Source: Euzebya sp. (GTDB taxonomy: Bacteria > Actinomycetota > Nitriliruptoria > Euzebyales > Euzebyaceae). From it: a stretch of 64,000 bases of DNA. The stretch covers positions 1 to 64,000 of the forward strand of contig NZ_CAXQBR010000019.1 of assembly GCF_964222135.1 (NCBI RefSeq). The letters run 5' to 3'. The stretch's first letter is position 1. Each line of letters begins with the position of its first letter. The translations under genes were made by a program, and so were the position numbers. This document shows positions 28,252-37,647 of this stretch, one piece after another. The notes below the pieces were generated by a model, which saw nothing but the letters and a program-made list of their open reading frames with translations, was not told where the DNA came from and searched no databases.

Positions 28252-29352
28252 ATGGCGGAACTGCGGGCAGCCGGCCGACCGAAGCTGCGGGATGTCGCGG
28301 CGGTCGCGGGCGTCAGCACCGCCACGGTGAGCCGGGTCGTCAACGACCGTCCGGGCGTCAGCCAGGAGGTTCGCGATCGCGTCGCCGACGCGCTCCGCCA
28401 GATCGGGTGGGAGCCCCCCGGCCTGGCCGGTGGCCGCCGAGCCCGCACGGTCGGGCTGCTCGTGCCCGAGCTGGACAACCCGATCTTCGGGGTGTTCGCG
28501 CAGGGGATCGAGAGCCGGCTGGGGCTGAGCGGGATGATGACCACGCTGTGCACGTCCAGGCCCGACGGGGTGGGGGAGGTCGAGCACGTCGAGGCCCTGC
28601 TCGAGCTGGGCGTCGCCGCGCTGGTGTTCATCGCCGGCAGCCACGCGGACACGACGGCCGACCACGGGATGTACGCCGACCTGGTCGCGCGCGGCGTCCC
28701 GGTGGTCGTCGTCAACGGCCGCGTCCCCGAGCTGCCCGAGGTGGCCAGCGTCACCTGCGACGACGTCGAGGCCGGCCGGATGGCGACCGAGCACCTCACC
28801 CGCCTCGGCCACCGGCGCATCGGCCTGGCCGCGGGGTCGCTGCGCTACGTCGCCAGCCAGCGCCGCGCCGACGGTTGGGCGAAGGCCCTGAGCGACGCCG
28901 GCCTCGAGGCCGGCGCGTCGGTGGGGCTCGACGTCCCCGAGCGCGACCGCGCGCGGCCGGCCGACGCCCGGACCGCGTCGCCGTTGTGCCAGGACACCTA
29001 CACGATCGCCGGTGGGCGACGGGCCGCCGACGCGCTGCTCGACGAGGGGGTGACCGGCATCGTCGCCGCGTCGGACCTCATCGCCGTCGGCGCGCTCGAA
29101 GCGGTCCGGGCCCGCGGCCTGCGGGTGCCGCAGGACGTGTCGGTGGTCGGCTACGACGACAGCCTGCTGATGGGCTACCTCGACCCGCCGCTCACCACCG
29201 TGCGCCAGCCGGTCGACCAGATGTGCCGCGCCATCGCGACGTTGTGCGTCGAGGTGCGCGAGGGCCGGCCCCTGCGCCGCACCGAGCTGGCGTTCCGGCC
29301 CGAGCTGATCGCCCGGGCCTCGACGGGTCCGGCACCGGGGCTGGTCGGCTGA
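28252..29352 (+). CDS. LacI-family transcriptional regulator (MalR-like)
   Basis: 366 residues. The N-terminal helix-turn-helix reads LRDVAAVAGVSTATVSRVVN (about residues 12-31) and the hinge helix follows near residue 55. The rest is a periplasmic-binding-like sensor domain with TVGLLVPELDNPIFGVFAQG and VVGYDDSLLMGYLDPPLTTV. It should repress malEFG and itself until a maltodextrin-like ligand binds. The region just before the ATG has no clear ribosome site but has TAGATT seven bases upstream, so a leaderless message is possible. Confidence 0.92.
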   Translation: MAELRAAGRPKLRDVAAVAGVSTATVSRVVNDRPGVSQEVRDRVADALRQIGWEPPGLAGGRRARTVGLLVPELDNPIFGVFAQGIESRLGLSGMMTTLCTSRPDGVGEVEHVEALLELGVAALVFIAGSHADTTADHGMYADLVARGVPVVVVNGRVPELPEVASVTCDDVEAGRMATEHLTRLGHRRIGLAAGSLRYVASQRRADGWAKALSDAGLEAGASVGLDVPERDRARPADARTASPLCQDTYTIAGGRRAADALLDEGVTGIVAASDLIAVGALEAVRARGLRVPQDVSVVGYDDSLLMGYLDPPLTTVRQPVDQMCRAIATLCVEVREGRPLRRTELAFRPELIARASTGPAPGLVG

Positions 29353-29387
29353 TCGCGGTGCGCGACGGGGGCGTACGCTCGACGGCG

Positions 29388-29882
29388 ATGACCGTCGACT
29401 GGCGCCCCGTCACCGCCGGGCTGCTGTCCGCCGCGGCCGCCCGGTCACCCGACGAGACGATCCACGCCGCGCGGGCGGCCATTGAGGCGGACCCGGCGGC
29501 ACCCCTCGACCTGACGGGGCTGGCCGCCATCGCGGGCTACTCGACCCACCACTTCGTGCGGCGGTTCGCCCGGGTGGTCGGTCAGACGCCGGGGCGCTAC
29601 CAGACCAGCAAGCGGATGGAGCTCGCCCGCCACCTGCTCGAGACGACCGACCTCGACGTCACCGCGGTGTGCGGTGCCGTCGGGTACGCGAGCCTCGGCT
29701 CGTTCTCCGACGCGTTCGCCCGGGCGCACGGTCGACCGCCGACCGCCTGGCGTCGCCGCATGGCCGCCCTCGCCGGCCTGCGGCCGCGGACCGCACCGGT
29801 GCCCTCGTGCTACGCGCACCGCCACGTCGATCCCGAGGAGCTCCGCAACCTGGGAGAAGCGGTCGCCGAGGCCGCTCCGTAG
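29388..29882 (+). CDS. short AraC-family helix-turn-helix protein
   Basis: 164 residues, about half the usual AraC length: only the two-helix-turn-helix DNA-binding unit is present (about residues 30-130). The motifs are LDLTGLAAIAGYSTHHFVRR and DLDVTAVCGAVGYASLGSFS with DAFARAHGRPPTAWRRR. No sensor domain is fused. It lies 35 bases after the LacI-type gene and 58 bases before the VOC gene, on the same strand. In many actinobacteria such short AraC proteins are paired with a VOC-domain gene, as here. Target unknown. Confidence 0.82.
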   Translation: MTVDWRPVTAGLLSAAAARSPDETIHAARAAIEADPAAPLDLTGLAAIAGYSTHHFVRRFARVVGQTPGRYQTSKRMELARHLLETTDLDVTAVCGAVGYASLGSFSDAFARAHGRPPTAWRRRMAALAGLRPRTAPVPSCYAHRHVDPEELRNLGEAVAEAAP

Positions 29883-29940
29883 GGTCAGACGCACCCCGCA
29901 CCGGCGACCCGCGCCGGCCCGACCCGACGAGGAGCCCGAC

Positions 29941-30351
29941 ATGATCTCCCGCATGTCCCACGCCACGATCTGGTGCCGCGACCAGGACGAGGCCCTGACC
30001 TTCTACCGCGACGTCCTCGGCTTCGCCGTCCGCACCGACCAGTCACTGGGCGACTTCCGCTGGTTGACCGTGTCGCCCCCCGACCAGCCCGAGCTCGAGA
30101 TGGTGCTGATGCCGATCGGCGGGGGCGGCCCGATGGACGACGAGACCGCCGAGACCCTTGGCGAGCTCGTCGCGAAGGGTGCGCTCGGACCCGGCGTGCT
30201 CGCCACCGACGACTGCAGGGCGACGCACGCCGAGCTGGCGGGCGAGGGGGTTCGGTTCCTGCAGGAGCCCGAGGAGCAGCCCTACGGCATCGAGGCGGTC
30301 TTCACCGACCCCTCGGGCAACTGGTGGTCCCTCACCCAGCGCCACAGCTGA
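29941..30351 (+). CDS. VOC (glyoxalase/bleomycin-resistance) superfamily protein
   Basis: 136 residues with two beta-alpha-beta-beta-beta modules: ATIWCRDQDEALTFYRDVLG, LEMVLMPIGGGG and a C-terminal GIEAVFTDPSGNWWSLTQ. Candidate metal ligands are His7 and a glutamate in each module. GAGGAG seven bases before the ATG fixes the start. The specific reaction (isomerase, dioxygenase or resistance protein) cannot be told from sequence. It probably forms a unit with the preceding AraC-type gene. Confidence 0.87.
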   Translation: MISRMSHATIWCRDQDEALTFYRDVLGFAVRTDQSLGDFRWLTVSPPDQPELEMVLMPIGGGGPMDDETAETLGELVAKGALGPGVLATDDCRATHAELAGEGVRFLQEPEEQPYGIEAVFTDPSGNWWSLTQRHS

Positions 30352-30377
30352 GCCGTGGCGCCGGGCGGTGCCCCTCG

Positions 30378-32642
30378 TCAGCTGACGGTCGCGCGGAAGC
30401 GGTCCCAGGCGCGGTGGCCGGCCATCAGCGACTTGGCCTCGGCGAACACCGAGGACGCGTCGTCGCCGGTGACCACGCCGACGTCGTCGGTCGGGCACCC
30501 CGCGCGCGACAGCGCGGCGACCCCGTCGCCCCAGGCGCCGACCACCTTCGCGTGGCGGTGGCACTCGGCCACCATCAGCGCGATGCGCGGATCGAGGCCC
30601 ACCCCGTCGTCGGCACCGGCCTTCGCGTCCCGCGCCGGGACGGCGTCGGGGGCCGGGGCCGGGCTGCCTGCCACGAGCAGCGCGTCGAACTCCACCGACC
30701 GCGCGGTCGCGAACGTCCGCTGAACGGCCATCCCGTCGACCACCCCGCCGTGCGGCGCGATGAGGAGGGGGACCATGTCGGCGGCGAGGATCGTCTGGCG
30801 GAGCATCCCGACGCCGTCGAGGTCGCCGTCGGGGTCGACGACGATGCCGACCACCCTCCCGTCGCCGGGCCACTCTCCACCCACCTGTGACAGGGCGGGG
30901 CTCGGCTCGGGGTCGACCAGGTCGATCGTCGGCTCGGGTGCCGGCAGGCCGAGCGCGGTCGCGACCTCGCTGCACAGCACCGGGTCGACGTTGGCGAGGG
31001 CCTGGAGCTGGCGCTCCTTGATCGCCTGCTCGTAGCACTTGCCGAGCTCGAAGGCGTAGGCCCGGATGATGTGCTCCTTCTCGACGGGCGTCATGCTCAG
31101 CCAGAACTGGCGGGTCTGGCTGTAGTGGTCGTCGAAGCTCGCCGGGTTCTCGCGGACCTTCGTGCTCTCGGCGACGACCTGCGGCACGTCGACGAAGGCC
31201 ATGTCGTCGGCACCCGCGAAGAAGGGGCAGCCGCCGTCCAGGCTGTTCGGCTTGTACGGCGCCACGCCGCTGTGCACGCCGTGCTGGTGGAACCCGTCGC
31301 GGAGCATGTCGTTGACCGCCGCGTGCGGCCGGTTCACCGGGATCTGGTTGAAGTTCGGTCCGCCCAGGCGGGTCAGCTGGGTGTCGACGTAGCTGAACAG
31401 GCGGGTCTGCAGCAGCGGGTCGTTGGTCACGTCGATGCCGGGCGGCAGGTGGCCGACGTGGAAGGCGACCTGCTCGACCTCGGCGAAGAAGTTGGAGGGG
31501 TTGCGGTCGAGGGTCATCCGGCCGATCGGCTGGACCGGCGCCAGCTCCTCGGGGACGATCTTCGTCGGGTCGAGCAGGTCGATCCCCTCGAACATCTGGT
31601 CCTCGCTGTCGGGGAACGTCTGGATGCCGAGCTCCCAGGACGGGTGGGCGCCGGCCTCGATCGCGTCGTACAGGTCGCGGCGGTGGAAGTCGGGGTCGAC
31701 GCCCCCGATCATCTGCGCCTCCTCCCACGTGAGGGAGTGCACGCCGAGCTCGGGCTTCCAGTGGAACTTGACCAGCGTCGTCGCACCGTCGGCGTCGACC
31801 AGCCGGAAGGTGTGGACGCCGAAGCCCTCCATCATCCGGTAGGAGCGGGGGATGCCGCGGTCGGACATGTTCCAGATGGTGTGGTGCTGGGCCTCGGTGT
31901 GGAGGGACACGAAGTCCCAGAACGTGTCGTGGGCGCTCTGGGCCTGCGGGATCTCGCGGTCGGGGTGCGGCTTGCCGGCGTGGATCACGTCGGGGAACTT
32001 GATGCCGTCCTGGATGAAGAACACCGGGATGTTGTTGCCGACCAGGTCGAAGGTCCCCTCCGCGGTGTAGAACTTCGTCGCGAACCCGCGGGTGTCGCGA
32101 ACGGTGTCGGCAGAGCCGCGCGACCCGAGCACGGTGGAGAACCGCACGAACACCGGGGTGGTGACCCCCTCGGCCAGGAACCCGGCGCGGGTGACGGTGG
32201 ACGCGGTCCCGTAGGACTCGAACCGGCCGTGCGCGCCCGCGCCGCGGGCGTGGACGACCCGCTCGGGGATCCGCTCGTGGTCGAAGTGGGTGATCTTCTC
32301 GCGCAGGTGGTGGTCCTGCAGCAACGTCGGACCGCGCGGCCCCGCCTTCAGCGAGTGGTCGGTGTCCCGCAGGCGCACGCCGGTGGAGGTGGTCAGGTGG
32401 GCGCCCTGCTGCCCCATGGCCGTGGGCGCCGCGCCGGTCTCGGCCCCGGTCGGCGTCCGCGTCTCGGGTGTGCCCTGGTCGTCCTTCGGCGGGAGGGGAT
32501 CGTGCGGCTCGGTCGGCTCGTCGAAGGGGGCGGGCGCGCTGCCGGGCGTGCCGGGGATCTCGGGCGTCACCAGGTCCGCGGCCTTCTCCGCTGCGGACTC
32601 GACGGCCTTGCGGACCGCCTTGGCGGGCTTGCTGGCATCCAT
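30378..32642 (-). CDS. katE: large-subunit (clade 2) catalase HPII
   Basis: 754 residues, against 753 for E. coli HPII. Catalytic H131 is in ERVVHARGAGAHG, N204 in VGNNIPVFFI and the haem-ligating tyrosine near 418 in RLFSYVDTQ. A 75-residue N-terminal arm and a C-terminal flavodoxin/DJ-1-like domain (about 600-754) are both present, as expected for this clade. It disproportionates hydrogen peroxide in the cytoplasm. AGGAGA six bases upstream supports ATG 32642. It lies downstream of the giant peptidase gene on the same strand but is probably transcribed separately. Confidence 0.96.
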   Translation of the reverse strand: MDASKPAKAVRKAVESAAEKAADLVTPEIPGTPGSAPAPFDEPTEPHDPLPPKDDQGTPETRTPTGAETGAAPTAMGQQGAHLTTSTGVRLRDTDHSLKAGPRGPTLLQDHHLREKITHFDHERIPERVVHARGAGAHGRFESYGTASTVTRAGFLAEGVTTPVFVRFSTVLGSRGSADTVRDTRGFATKFYTAEGTFDLVGNNIPVFFIQDGIKFPDVIHAGKPHPDREIPQAQSAHDTFWDFVSLHTEAQHHTIWNMSDRGIPRSYRMMEGFGVHTFRLVDADGATTLVKFHWKPELGVHSLTWEEAQMIGGVDPDFHRRDLYDAIEAGAHPSWELGIQTFPDSEDQMFEGIDLLDPTKIVPEELAPVQPIGRMTLDRNPSNFFAEVEQVAFHVGHLPPGIDVTNDPLLQTRLFSYVDTQLTRLGGPNFNQIPVNRPHAAVNDMLRDGFHQHGVHSGVAPYKPNSLDGGCPFFAGADDMAFVDVPQVVAESTKVRENPASFDDHYSQTRQFWLSMTPVEKEHIIRAYAFELGKCYEQAIKERQLQALANVDPVLCSEVATALGLPAPEPTIDLVDPEPSPALSQVGGEWPGDGRVVGIVVDPDGDLDGVGMLRQTILAADMVPLLIAPHGGVVDGMAVQRTFATARSVEFDALLVAGSPAPAPDAVPARDAKAGADDGVGLDPRIALMVAECHRHAKVVGAWGDGVAALSRAGCPTDDVGVVTGDDASSVFAEAKSLMAGHRAWDRFRATVS

Positions 32643-32720
32643 GTGGATCTCCTGTCGTGGGGTCGGGCCATGAGGGCCCGCACGTGATGCGCTACCCCGG
32701 AACGGCTGCCGCACATCCGC

Positions 32721-32750
32721 CCGTCGGAGATCCGGGCGGTGGCCCGACGG
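32721..32750. terminator. possible hairpin after the giant peptidase gene
   Basis: CCGTCGG and CCGACGG form a 7-bp stem around a 16-base loop, four bases past the stop at 32754 on the minus strand. The loop is long and there is no T-run. Confidence 0.3.
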
Positions 32751-32753
32751 CCG

Positions 32754-35700
32754 TCAGCCGTCGAGCACCGCCGCCACAGCCTCGAGGACCGCGTCGGCCA
32801 CCGCAGCCGGACCGCCGGCGACGAGGACCTCCCCGACCTCGCCGGCGTGGTCGGTCAGCAGGGCAGCGGTCTCCGGGCTGCTCGCCAGGTCGTCGGCGTG
32901 GACCAGCCCCAGCGCGCCGCCGAGGACGTGCGCTGCCGGGCCGGCGGTCAGGGCGTCGGGGAAGTCCTCGCCGGAGGCCAGGAGCAGCGGGTCGAGGTCG
33001 ACCCCGGCGGCCAGGGCGGCCTCCACGATCAGCGCGGCCGTGTCGTAGCGGGTCGCCCCACCGATCCGCTCGACGGCGTGCCCGCGGTCGCCGAGCGCGG
33101 TCTCCACCGCCGCCGACACCGCCGCGGTGCCGCCGGCGACCACCACGTCGCCGGCGTCGCCGAGCAGCACGTCCAGCGCCTCGGTCGTGGCGTGCGGCAT
33201 CGCCTCGGTCGATGTCAGCAGGATCGGGGCGCGCCCCGACGTGGCCAGGTTGGCCGCCGCCAGCGCGTCGGGGAACGCGTCGGCCCGCGCGACGACCACG
33301 GCGCCGACGGCGCCGCCGAGCTGGACGACCTCCTCGCCGATCAGTCGCGCGGTGTCGAAGCGATCGATGCCGGCCAGGCGCTCGACGGTGTCCACGATGC
33401 CGGCGACGGCGTCCTCGACCGCCGGCGCCAGGGCCGCGGTGCCGCCGGCCAGGTAGACCGTCGTCGCGCCGAGCCGCTCGAGCTCCGCGGCGACGGCCGG
33501 GTGCAGCGCCTCGGTGCCGGTCAGCAGCAGCGGCCCGTCGACCTCTGCGGTGAGGGTCGCCGCCGCCAGGGCGTCGGGGAAGTCGTCCGCGCGAGCCAGC
33601 ACCACGGTGTCGGCGCCGTCGGGGAACGCCAGCTGCGCCAGCGCCACCGCGGTCTCGACGCGGGACTCCCCGGCGACGCGGTCGATGGCGCCGCCGGCGA
33701 GGGTCGGGGCGGGCTGGCTGAACACCTGCAGCTCGGCCGCCCGCACCTCCCGGTTCGGCGGGCTGAGGACGGCCCGGTCCGGGCTGGCCGCCTCGGAGTC
33801 GCAGTCGGGCAGCTGGAAGATCGGGTCCTGCACCGGGTTGGCCTCGCCCTGGAAGTCCGGCCCGCCGGTGCACTGGTTGTCGCGGACGACCAGGCGCAGG
33901 TGCGTGGCCTCGACGTCGTCGACGTCGAAGGCGCGGAGGGTGAGGTCGGGGACCTTCGGCCGGGGTCGGCGGCCGTCGAAGGCGTCATCGGGCGACTCGT
34001 AGATCGTCGTGAACCCGCCGTCGCTGGCGCAGTCGTCGCCGGCGTCGGCGTTGCAGGCCAGGATGTCGAAGGACCGGAGCGCGCTGAACCGGCTCTGCCC
34101 GCCGGGGTCGGGTTCCTCGGGCCCCTCCTCCGGGTCGTCGTCCTCGGGGGTCCCGATGATCGGGTCCTCGTCGGCGATGACCTCCGGGCGCAGCATCGCC
34201 GACACCTGGACCTCGGCCACCGGCACGGCCGCATCGCCGGCCAGGTCGACGGTGACGGTGCGGCCGGCGACCTGCTCGCCCTCGACCGGCTCGGCCGGGG
34301 CGTCGTCGGCGCGGGACGCCCAGTTGGTCTCCTCGGTGTCGTCGATCAGCAGGTCGAGGTTGACCCCGACCCCCGCGATCGTCGCGCCCGAGGACGCCGA
34401 GGCGACGTTGCGCCGCAGCGGCACCTCGACGGTCCGCTCCTCCCCGGCGCGGAGGTCCAGGGAGAACCGGTAGCCGCCGAAGCCGGGCGCCGTGGCGATC
34501 AGGTCGTAGGAGCCGGGGACCAGCGACGCGGTGTCACCGATCTCGACGGGCTCCTCCTCGCCGTCAGCGGGGTCCTCCCCCTCCACCGGCTGGTCGGGGT
34601 CGTCGACGGCGGTCTCGTCGAAGGTGTTCGCGATCGGGACCGCGCGGGCCTCGTAGTGGCCGACGAACACCTCCATCTGGGTGTCGGCACCCCCGTCGCC
34701 GCCGGCGGCGAAGGTCACGGTGGCCTCGTCGTCGGACTCCGGGCTCGCGAAGGACGGCACCGGGTCGGGGTCCTCCGGACCGTCGCTGGCTGCGTCCTCG
34801 CCGAGGCCGCGGCGGGCGAACGCCCGCCACAGGACCTCCTGGTTGGCGCCGTCGAAGCGCATCACGTCGGCGGCGAGCATCGCGTCGCGCGAGTCGACCA
34901 TCGACGGGTCCGGCGGCTGCAGCAACAGGCCATCGAACATCAGCTGGGCCCAGCGCCGGTTGCCGGGGCAGGCGTCGGCCGGGCGCTCGCCGCGAGCGCA
35001 GGACTCCTGCAGGGCGAGGTCGTCCGAGGGGTGGGTGGCGTCGTACACCGCGTTCATCGCCTCGGCCAGGTCGTAGTTGACCGCCGACCAGATCTCGCCG
35101 TCGGCGTGCGGGCTGGTCGTGCCGTTGCCGTCGTACTGGATGTCGGAGTAGTTGAGCGGGCTGGCGTTCATCCCGTAGTTGCGGATCCCCGCCTGCGGGT
35201 CGCCGGTGACGTAGGGCGCCAGCGCGTAGGGGTTCACGTCCTCGCCGGCGGTCAGGCCGAAGCCGCGGAAGTACTCGGCGAACGCGAGGTCCGACCAGCT
35301 CTCGGACTGCCCTTGCGTGGCGCCGAGGGTGGTGTCGGGACCGGCGGTCATCCGGCCGGAGATCGCGTGGGCGTACTCGTGGGCGACGATCGCCATGTCG
35401 TAGGCGCCGTCGGTGCAGGTCGCGTAGAACGACCCGGCGAGGGGCTGCCACAGGTACTGGTTGGTGATCCCGGGGATGCCGTCCTGCAGGGTGATCTGGT
35501 TGGCGTTGTCCCGCCCGTTGAACGTCAGCCGGCCCGCCTGGGAGGATCCGAGCTCCGGGTCGCCCTCGACCCCGCCAGCACCGAAGTTGGACTGCTGCAG
35601 GTTCGCGTTGACCTCTGTGAAGCCGAGGGAGTAGCTCCAGTCGTGCATCCGGTTGTGCATCGCGAAGAGGTTGTAGGTGGAGGCGTCGTCGTCGTTGTCC

Positions 35701-37385
35701 GTCGCGAAGTTCGCCGGGTTGCACTGCGACTCGAACCAGGCGTTCGTCCACGGCGCGTCGTAGGTGCGCGTCGGGTCCGGCGCCGGCCGGTCGACGATCG
35801 TGTCGGGGGTCAGGAAGCTGGCCTCGGAGATGGCGGTCGAGGCGTTGTTGCCGGCCGTCGTCAGGCTGGGCACCCCACCGGGCAGGACGTCCCACGGCGA
35901 GCGCGAGGCGGTGTTGGTGATGTCCCGCTCGCAGTCGTCGGCCAGGTCGCCCCAGCACCACAGGACCCGGGTGTCGGCGGAGGGGTCCTCGGCTGTGGTC
36001 AGGTTCGGGTTGGTCGGGAAGACCAGCCAGCGGGGGAGGGGCACGCCCGCGCCGACGCCCGCGGAGGCGGTGAAGATGCCCTGGTAGGGGATCTCCGGCG
36101 CGGCGGCGCCGTTGAACGGGCAGATCCTGACGACGTAGTCGCCGGCGGGCAGCCCCCCGGCCGGGGAGTACACGAGCGCCTCGGGGCTGGTCAGCAGGTC
36201 CTGGGTGGCGACGACCTCGCCGTCGTGGGCGAGCTCGATCGTGATGTCGTCGTCGGACACCCCGGTCGGGGTCAGCGCGGCCGCCCCGACGGTGATGGTC
36301 TGGTTGCCCTCGGCGACGGCGAAGACGTGGTCGGGGCCGCACGCGCCGGGCGCGGTGGAACCGGAGAACTGCCCGCCGGAGGGGGTGCCCTGGGCCAGCA
36401 GCACGCCGTCCGCGGTGTCAGCCAGGTGCTCGACCCGGTTGGTGCGGTACCAGACGGTCCCGTCGGCCGCGTCGACGAAGGCGATGAACGCGACGGGGTT
36501 GCCGTGGTCGTCGGCGTCGGGCTCGCTGGCCAGCAGCGTCACCTCGTAGGCGAGCCGCACGCCGTCGGTCGGGGTGGGCAGCGCGACGGTGCGGACCCGC
36601 TGCAGGTCGGCGGTCGTGGTGGCCTCGAACGTGGTCCAGCCGTCCTCCACGACGTCGCTCGGCGCGAGGGCGCCGAGGTCGAACCCGACGTCGGCGGCGA
36701 CGGCCTCGATCGCGGCGATCGGGTCCAGCGCGGCGGTGCCGCTGACCTGGTCGTCACCGGTGACGGTGGAGGAGACCCAGGCGATCGCCCCGTCGGCGGT
36801 CACCCCGATGGTCAGCAGGCCGTCCCGGCCGGCGGGGACCGTCGCGCCGTCGACGTCGAAGGTCTGGCGGAACAGGACGACGTGGGCGACGTCGGGGTTC
36901 TGGACGGGCTGGCCGTCACGTGCGCGCGCCAGGTCAGGGCTGTCGTACAGGGGGGAGTCGCGCAGGACCTCCAGTCGCTCGACCGCAGCCTGGTCCAGGC
37001 GGAACAGGGCGGCGTGGTCGGCCACGAACGCCCGGGCGACGTCGACCGCGGACCCCTCCGCCGGTCCGGTGAGGGTGCCGCCGTGGTCGATCAGGACGTG
37101 GGGGGTGCCGAAGTCGTTCCACACCGCGCGGGTGGCACCGAGCCGGTCAGCGGCGGCCAGCTGGTCCGCCGTCGGGGTGATCCGGCCGAGCCGGCGGTCG
37201 AGGTCGTGGACCCGCGCGTGCCCCTCGCCCTGGATCCCGTACTCGAGCAGCCGCGCCACCCCCTCGGGCACCAGCCCCCCGTCCTGAGCGGGCGCGACCG
37301 CGGGGACCAGCCCCACCACCAGGGCGACCACCGCCCCCAGCGCCCATCGCCGTACCCGTCCTCCACCGCTCGGTGACATGTCCAC
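32754..37385 (-). CDS. secreted M36 fungalysin-like metallopeptidase with C-terminal CWB2 repeats
   Basis: 1543 residues. The signal peptide ends near APAQ (residue 34). A fungalysin/thermolysin-type propeptide spans about 50-280. A beta-rich insert precedes the catalytic domain, whose zinc motif is AIVAHEYAHAISGRM; NRMHDWSYSLGF and the later GQSESWSDLAFAEYF match the M36 family. Two beta-sandwich regions follow. The last 330 residues hold at least three CWB2 repeats (ADDFPDALAAATL, ADAFPDALAAANL, GEDFPDALTAGPA). It should be exported as a zymogen and held on the cell wall, digesting external protein that the opp system could import. The GTG start is preceded by AGGGG. Confidence 0.88.
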   Translation of the reverse strand: MDMSPSGGGRVRRWALGAVVALVVGLVPAVAPAQDGGLVPEGVARLLEYGIQGEGHARVHDLDRRLGRITPTADQLAAADRLGATRAVWNDFGTPHVLIDHGGTLTGPAEGSAVDVARAFVADHAALFRLDQAAVERLEVLRDSPLYDSPDLARARDGQPVQNPDVAHVVLFRQTFDVDGATVPAGRDGLLTIGVTADGAIAWVSSTVTGDDQVSGTAALDPIAAIEAVAADVGFDLGALAPSDVVEDGWTTFEATTTADLQRVRTVALPTPTDGVRLAYEVTLLASEPDADDHGNPVAFIAFVDAADGTVWYRTNRVEHLADTADGVLLAQGTPSGGQFSGSTAPGACGPDHVFAVAEGNQTITVGAAALTPTGVSDDDITIELAHDGEVVATQDLLTSPEALVYSPAGGLPAGDYVVRICPFNGAAAPEIPYQGIFTASAGVGAGVPLPRWLVFPTNPNLTTAEDPSADTRVLWCWGDLADDCERDITNTASRSPWDVLPGGVPSLTTAGNNASTAISEASFLTPDTIVDRPAPDPTRTYDAPWTNAWFESQCNPANFATDNDDDASTYNLFAMHNRMHDWSYSLGFTEVNANLQQSNFGAGGVEGDPELGSSQAGRLTFNGRDNANQITLQDGIPGITNQYLWQPLAGSFYATCTDGAYDMAIVAHEYAHAISGRMTAGPDTTLGATQGQSESWSDLAFAEYFRGFGLTAGEDVNPYALAPYVTGDPQAGIRNYGMNASPLNYSDIQYDGNGTTSPHADGEIWSAVNYDLAEAMNAVYDATHPSDDLALQESCARGERPADACPGNRRWAQLMFDGLLLQPPDPSMVDSRDAMLAADVMRFDGANQEVLWRAFARRGLGEDAASDGPEDPDPVPSFASPESDDEATVTFAAGGDGGADTQMEVFVGHYEARAVPIANTFDETAVDDPDQPVEGEDPADGEEEPVEIGDTASLVPGSYDLIATAPGFGGYRFSLDLRAGEERTVEVPLRRNVASASSGATIAGVGVNLDLLIDDTEETNWASRADDAPAEPVEGEQVAGRTVTVDLAGDAAVPVAEVQVSAMLRPEVIADEDPIIGTPEDDDPEEGPEEPDPGGQSRFSALRSFDILACNADAGDDCASDGGFTTIYESPDDAFDGRRPRPKVPDLTLRAFDVDDVEATHLRLVVRDNQCTGGPDFQGEANPVQDPIFQLPDCDSEAASPDRAVLSPPNREVRAAELQVFSQPAPTLAGGAIDRVAGESRVETAVALAQLAFPDGADTVVLARADDFPDALAAATLTAEVDGPLLLTGTEALHPAVAAELERLGATTVYLAGGTAALAPAVEDAVAGIVDTVERLAGIDRFDTARLIGEEVVQLGGAVGAVVVARADAFPDALAAANLATSGRAPILLTSTEAMPHATTEALDVLLGDAGDVVVAGGTAAVSAAVETALGDRGHAVERIGGATRYDTAALIVEAALAAGVDLDPLLLASGEDFPDALTAGPAAHVLGGALGLVHADDLASSPETAALLTDHAGEVGEVLVAGGPAAVADAVLEAVAAVLDG

Positions 37386-37492
37386 GTCGCACCCCTGTGT
37401 CGGTCGCCGTGGATCGCACGGCGCTCAGGAGGGGGTTCGACGCGCACCCGGCGCACACCTGCCCGGCACGGCGGGGGTCGTCGGGGTCGGCG

Positions 37493-37644
37493 GGTCGCCG
37501 GACCAGGGCTCAGATCTGAGCGCCAGCTCCGTGGCCGGACCCCGCACTCAGATCTGCGGTCCAGGTCGCCGGACCCAGGGCTCAGATCTGAGGGACAGGT
37601 CCGTGGGCAGACCCCGCGCTCAGATCTGCGGTCCAGGTCGCCGG
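37493..37644. repeat. tandem 72-bp AGATCT-palindrome repeat, locus 1
   Basis: Two head-to-tail copies (37493-37563, 71 bp; 37564-37635, 72 bp) and the first bases of a third. Each copy has two AGATCT cores, starting at 37512, 37550, 37584 and 37622, so the spacings are 38, 34 and 38. The first core sits in a perfect palindrome GCTCAGATCTGAGC. The element lies between the gltD stop and the peptidase start. See the matching locus at 45377. Confidence 0.9.
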
Positions 37645-37647
37645 AAC

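Noticed and set aside
32739-37376. 1545-codon open frame on the plus strand opposite the M36 peptidase
   Set aside because: Its translation is Arg/Gly/Val/Asp-rich with no domains; the minus frame has a signal peptide, zinc motif and CWB2 repeats.
37433-37440. GGTTCGAC resembling a tRNA T-arm
   Set aside because: No acceptor, D-arm or anticodon stem can be folded around it.
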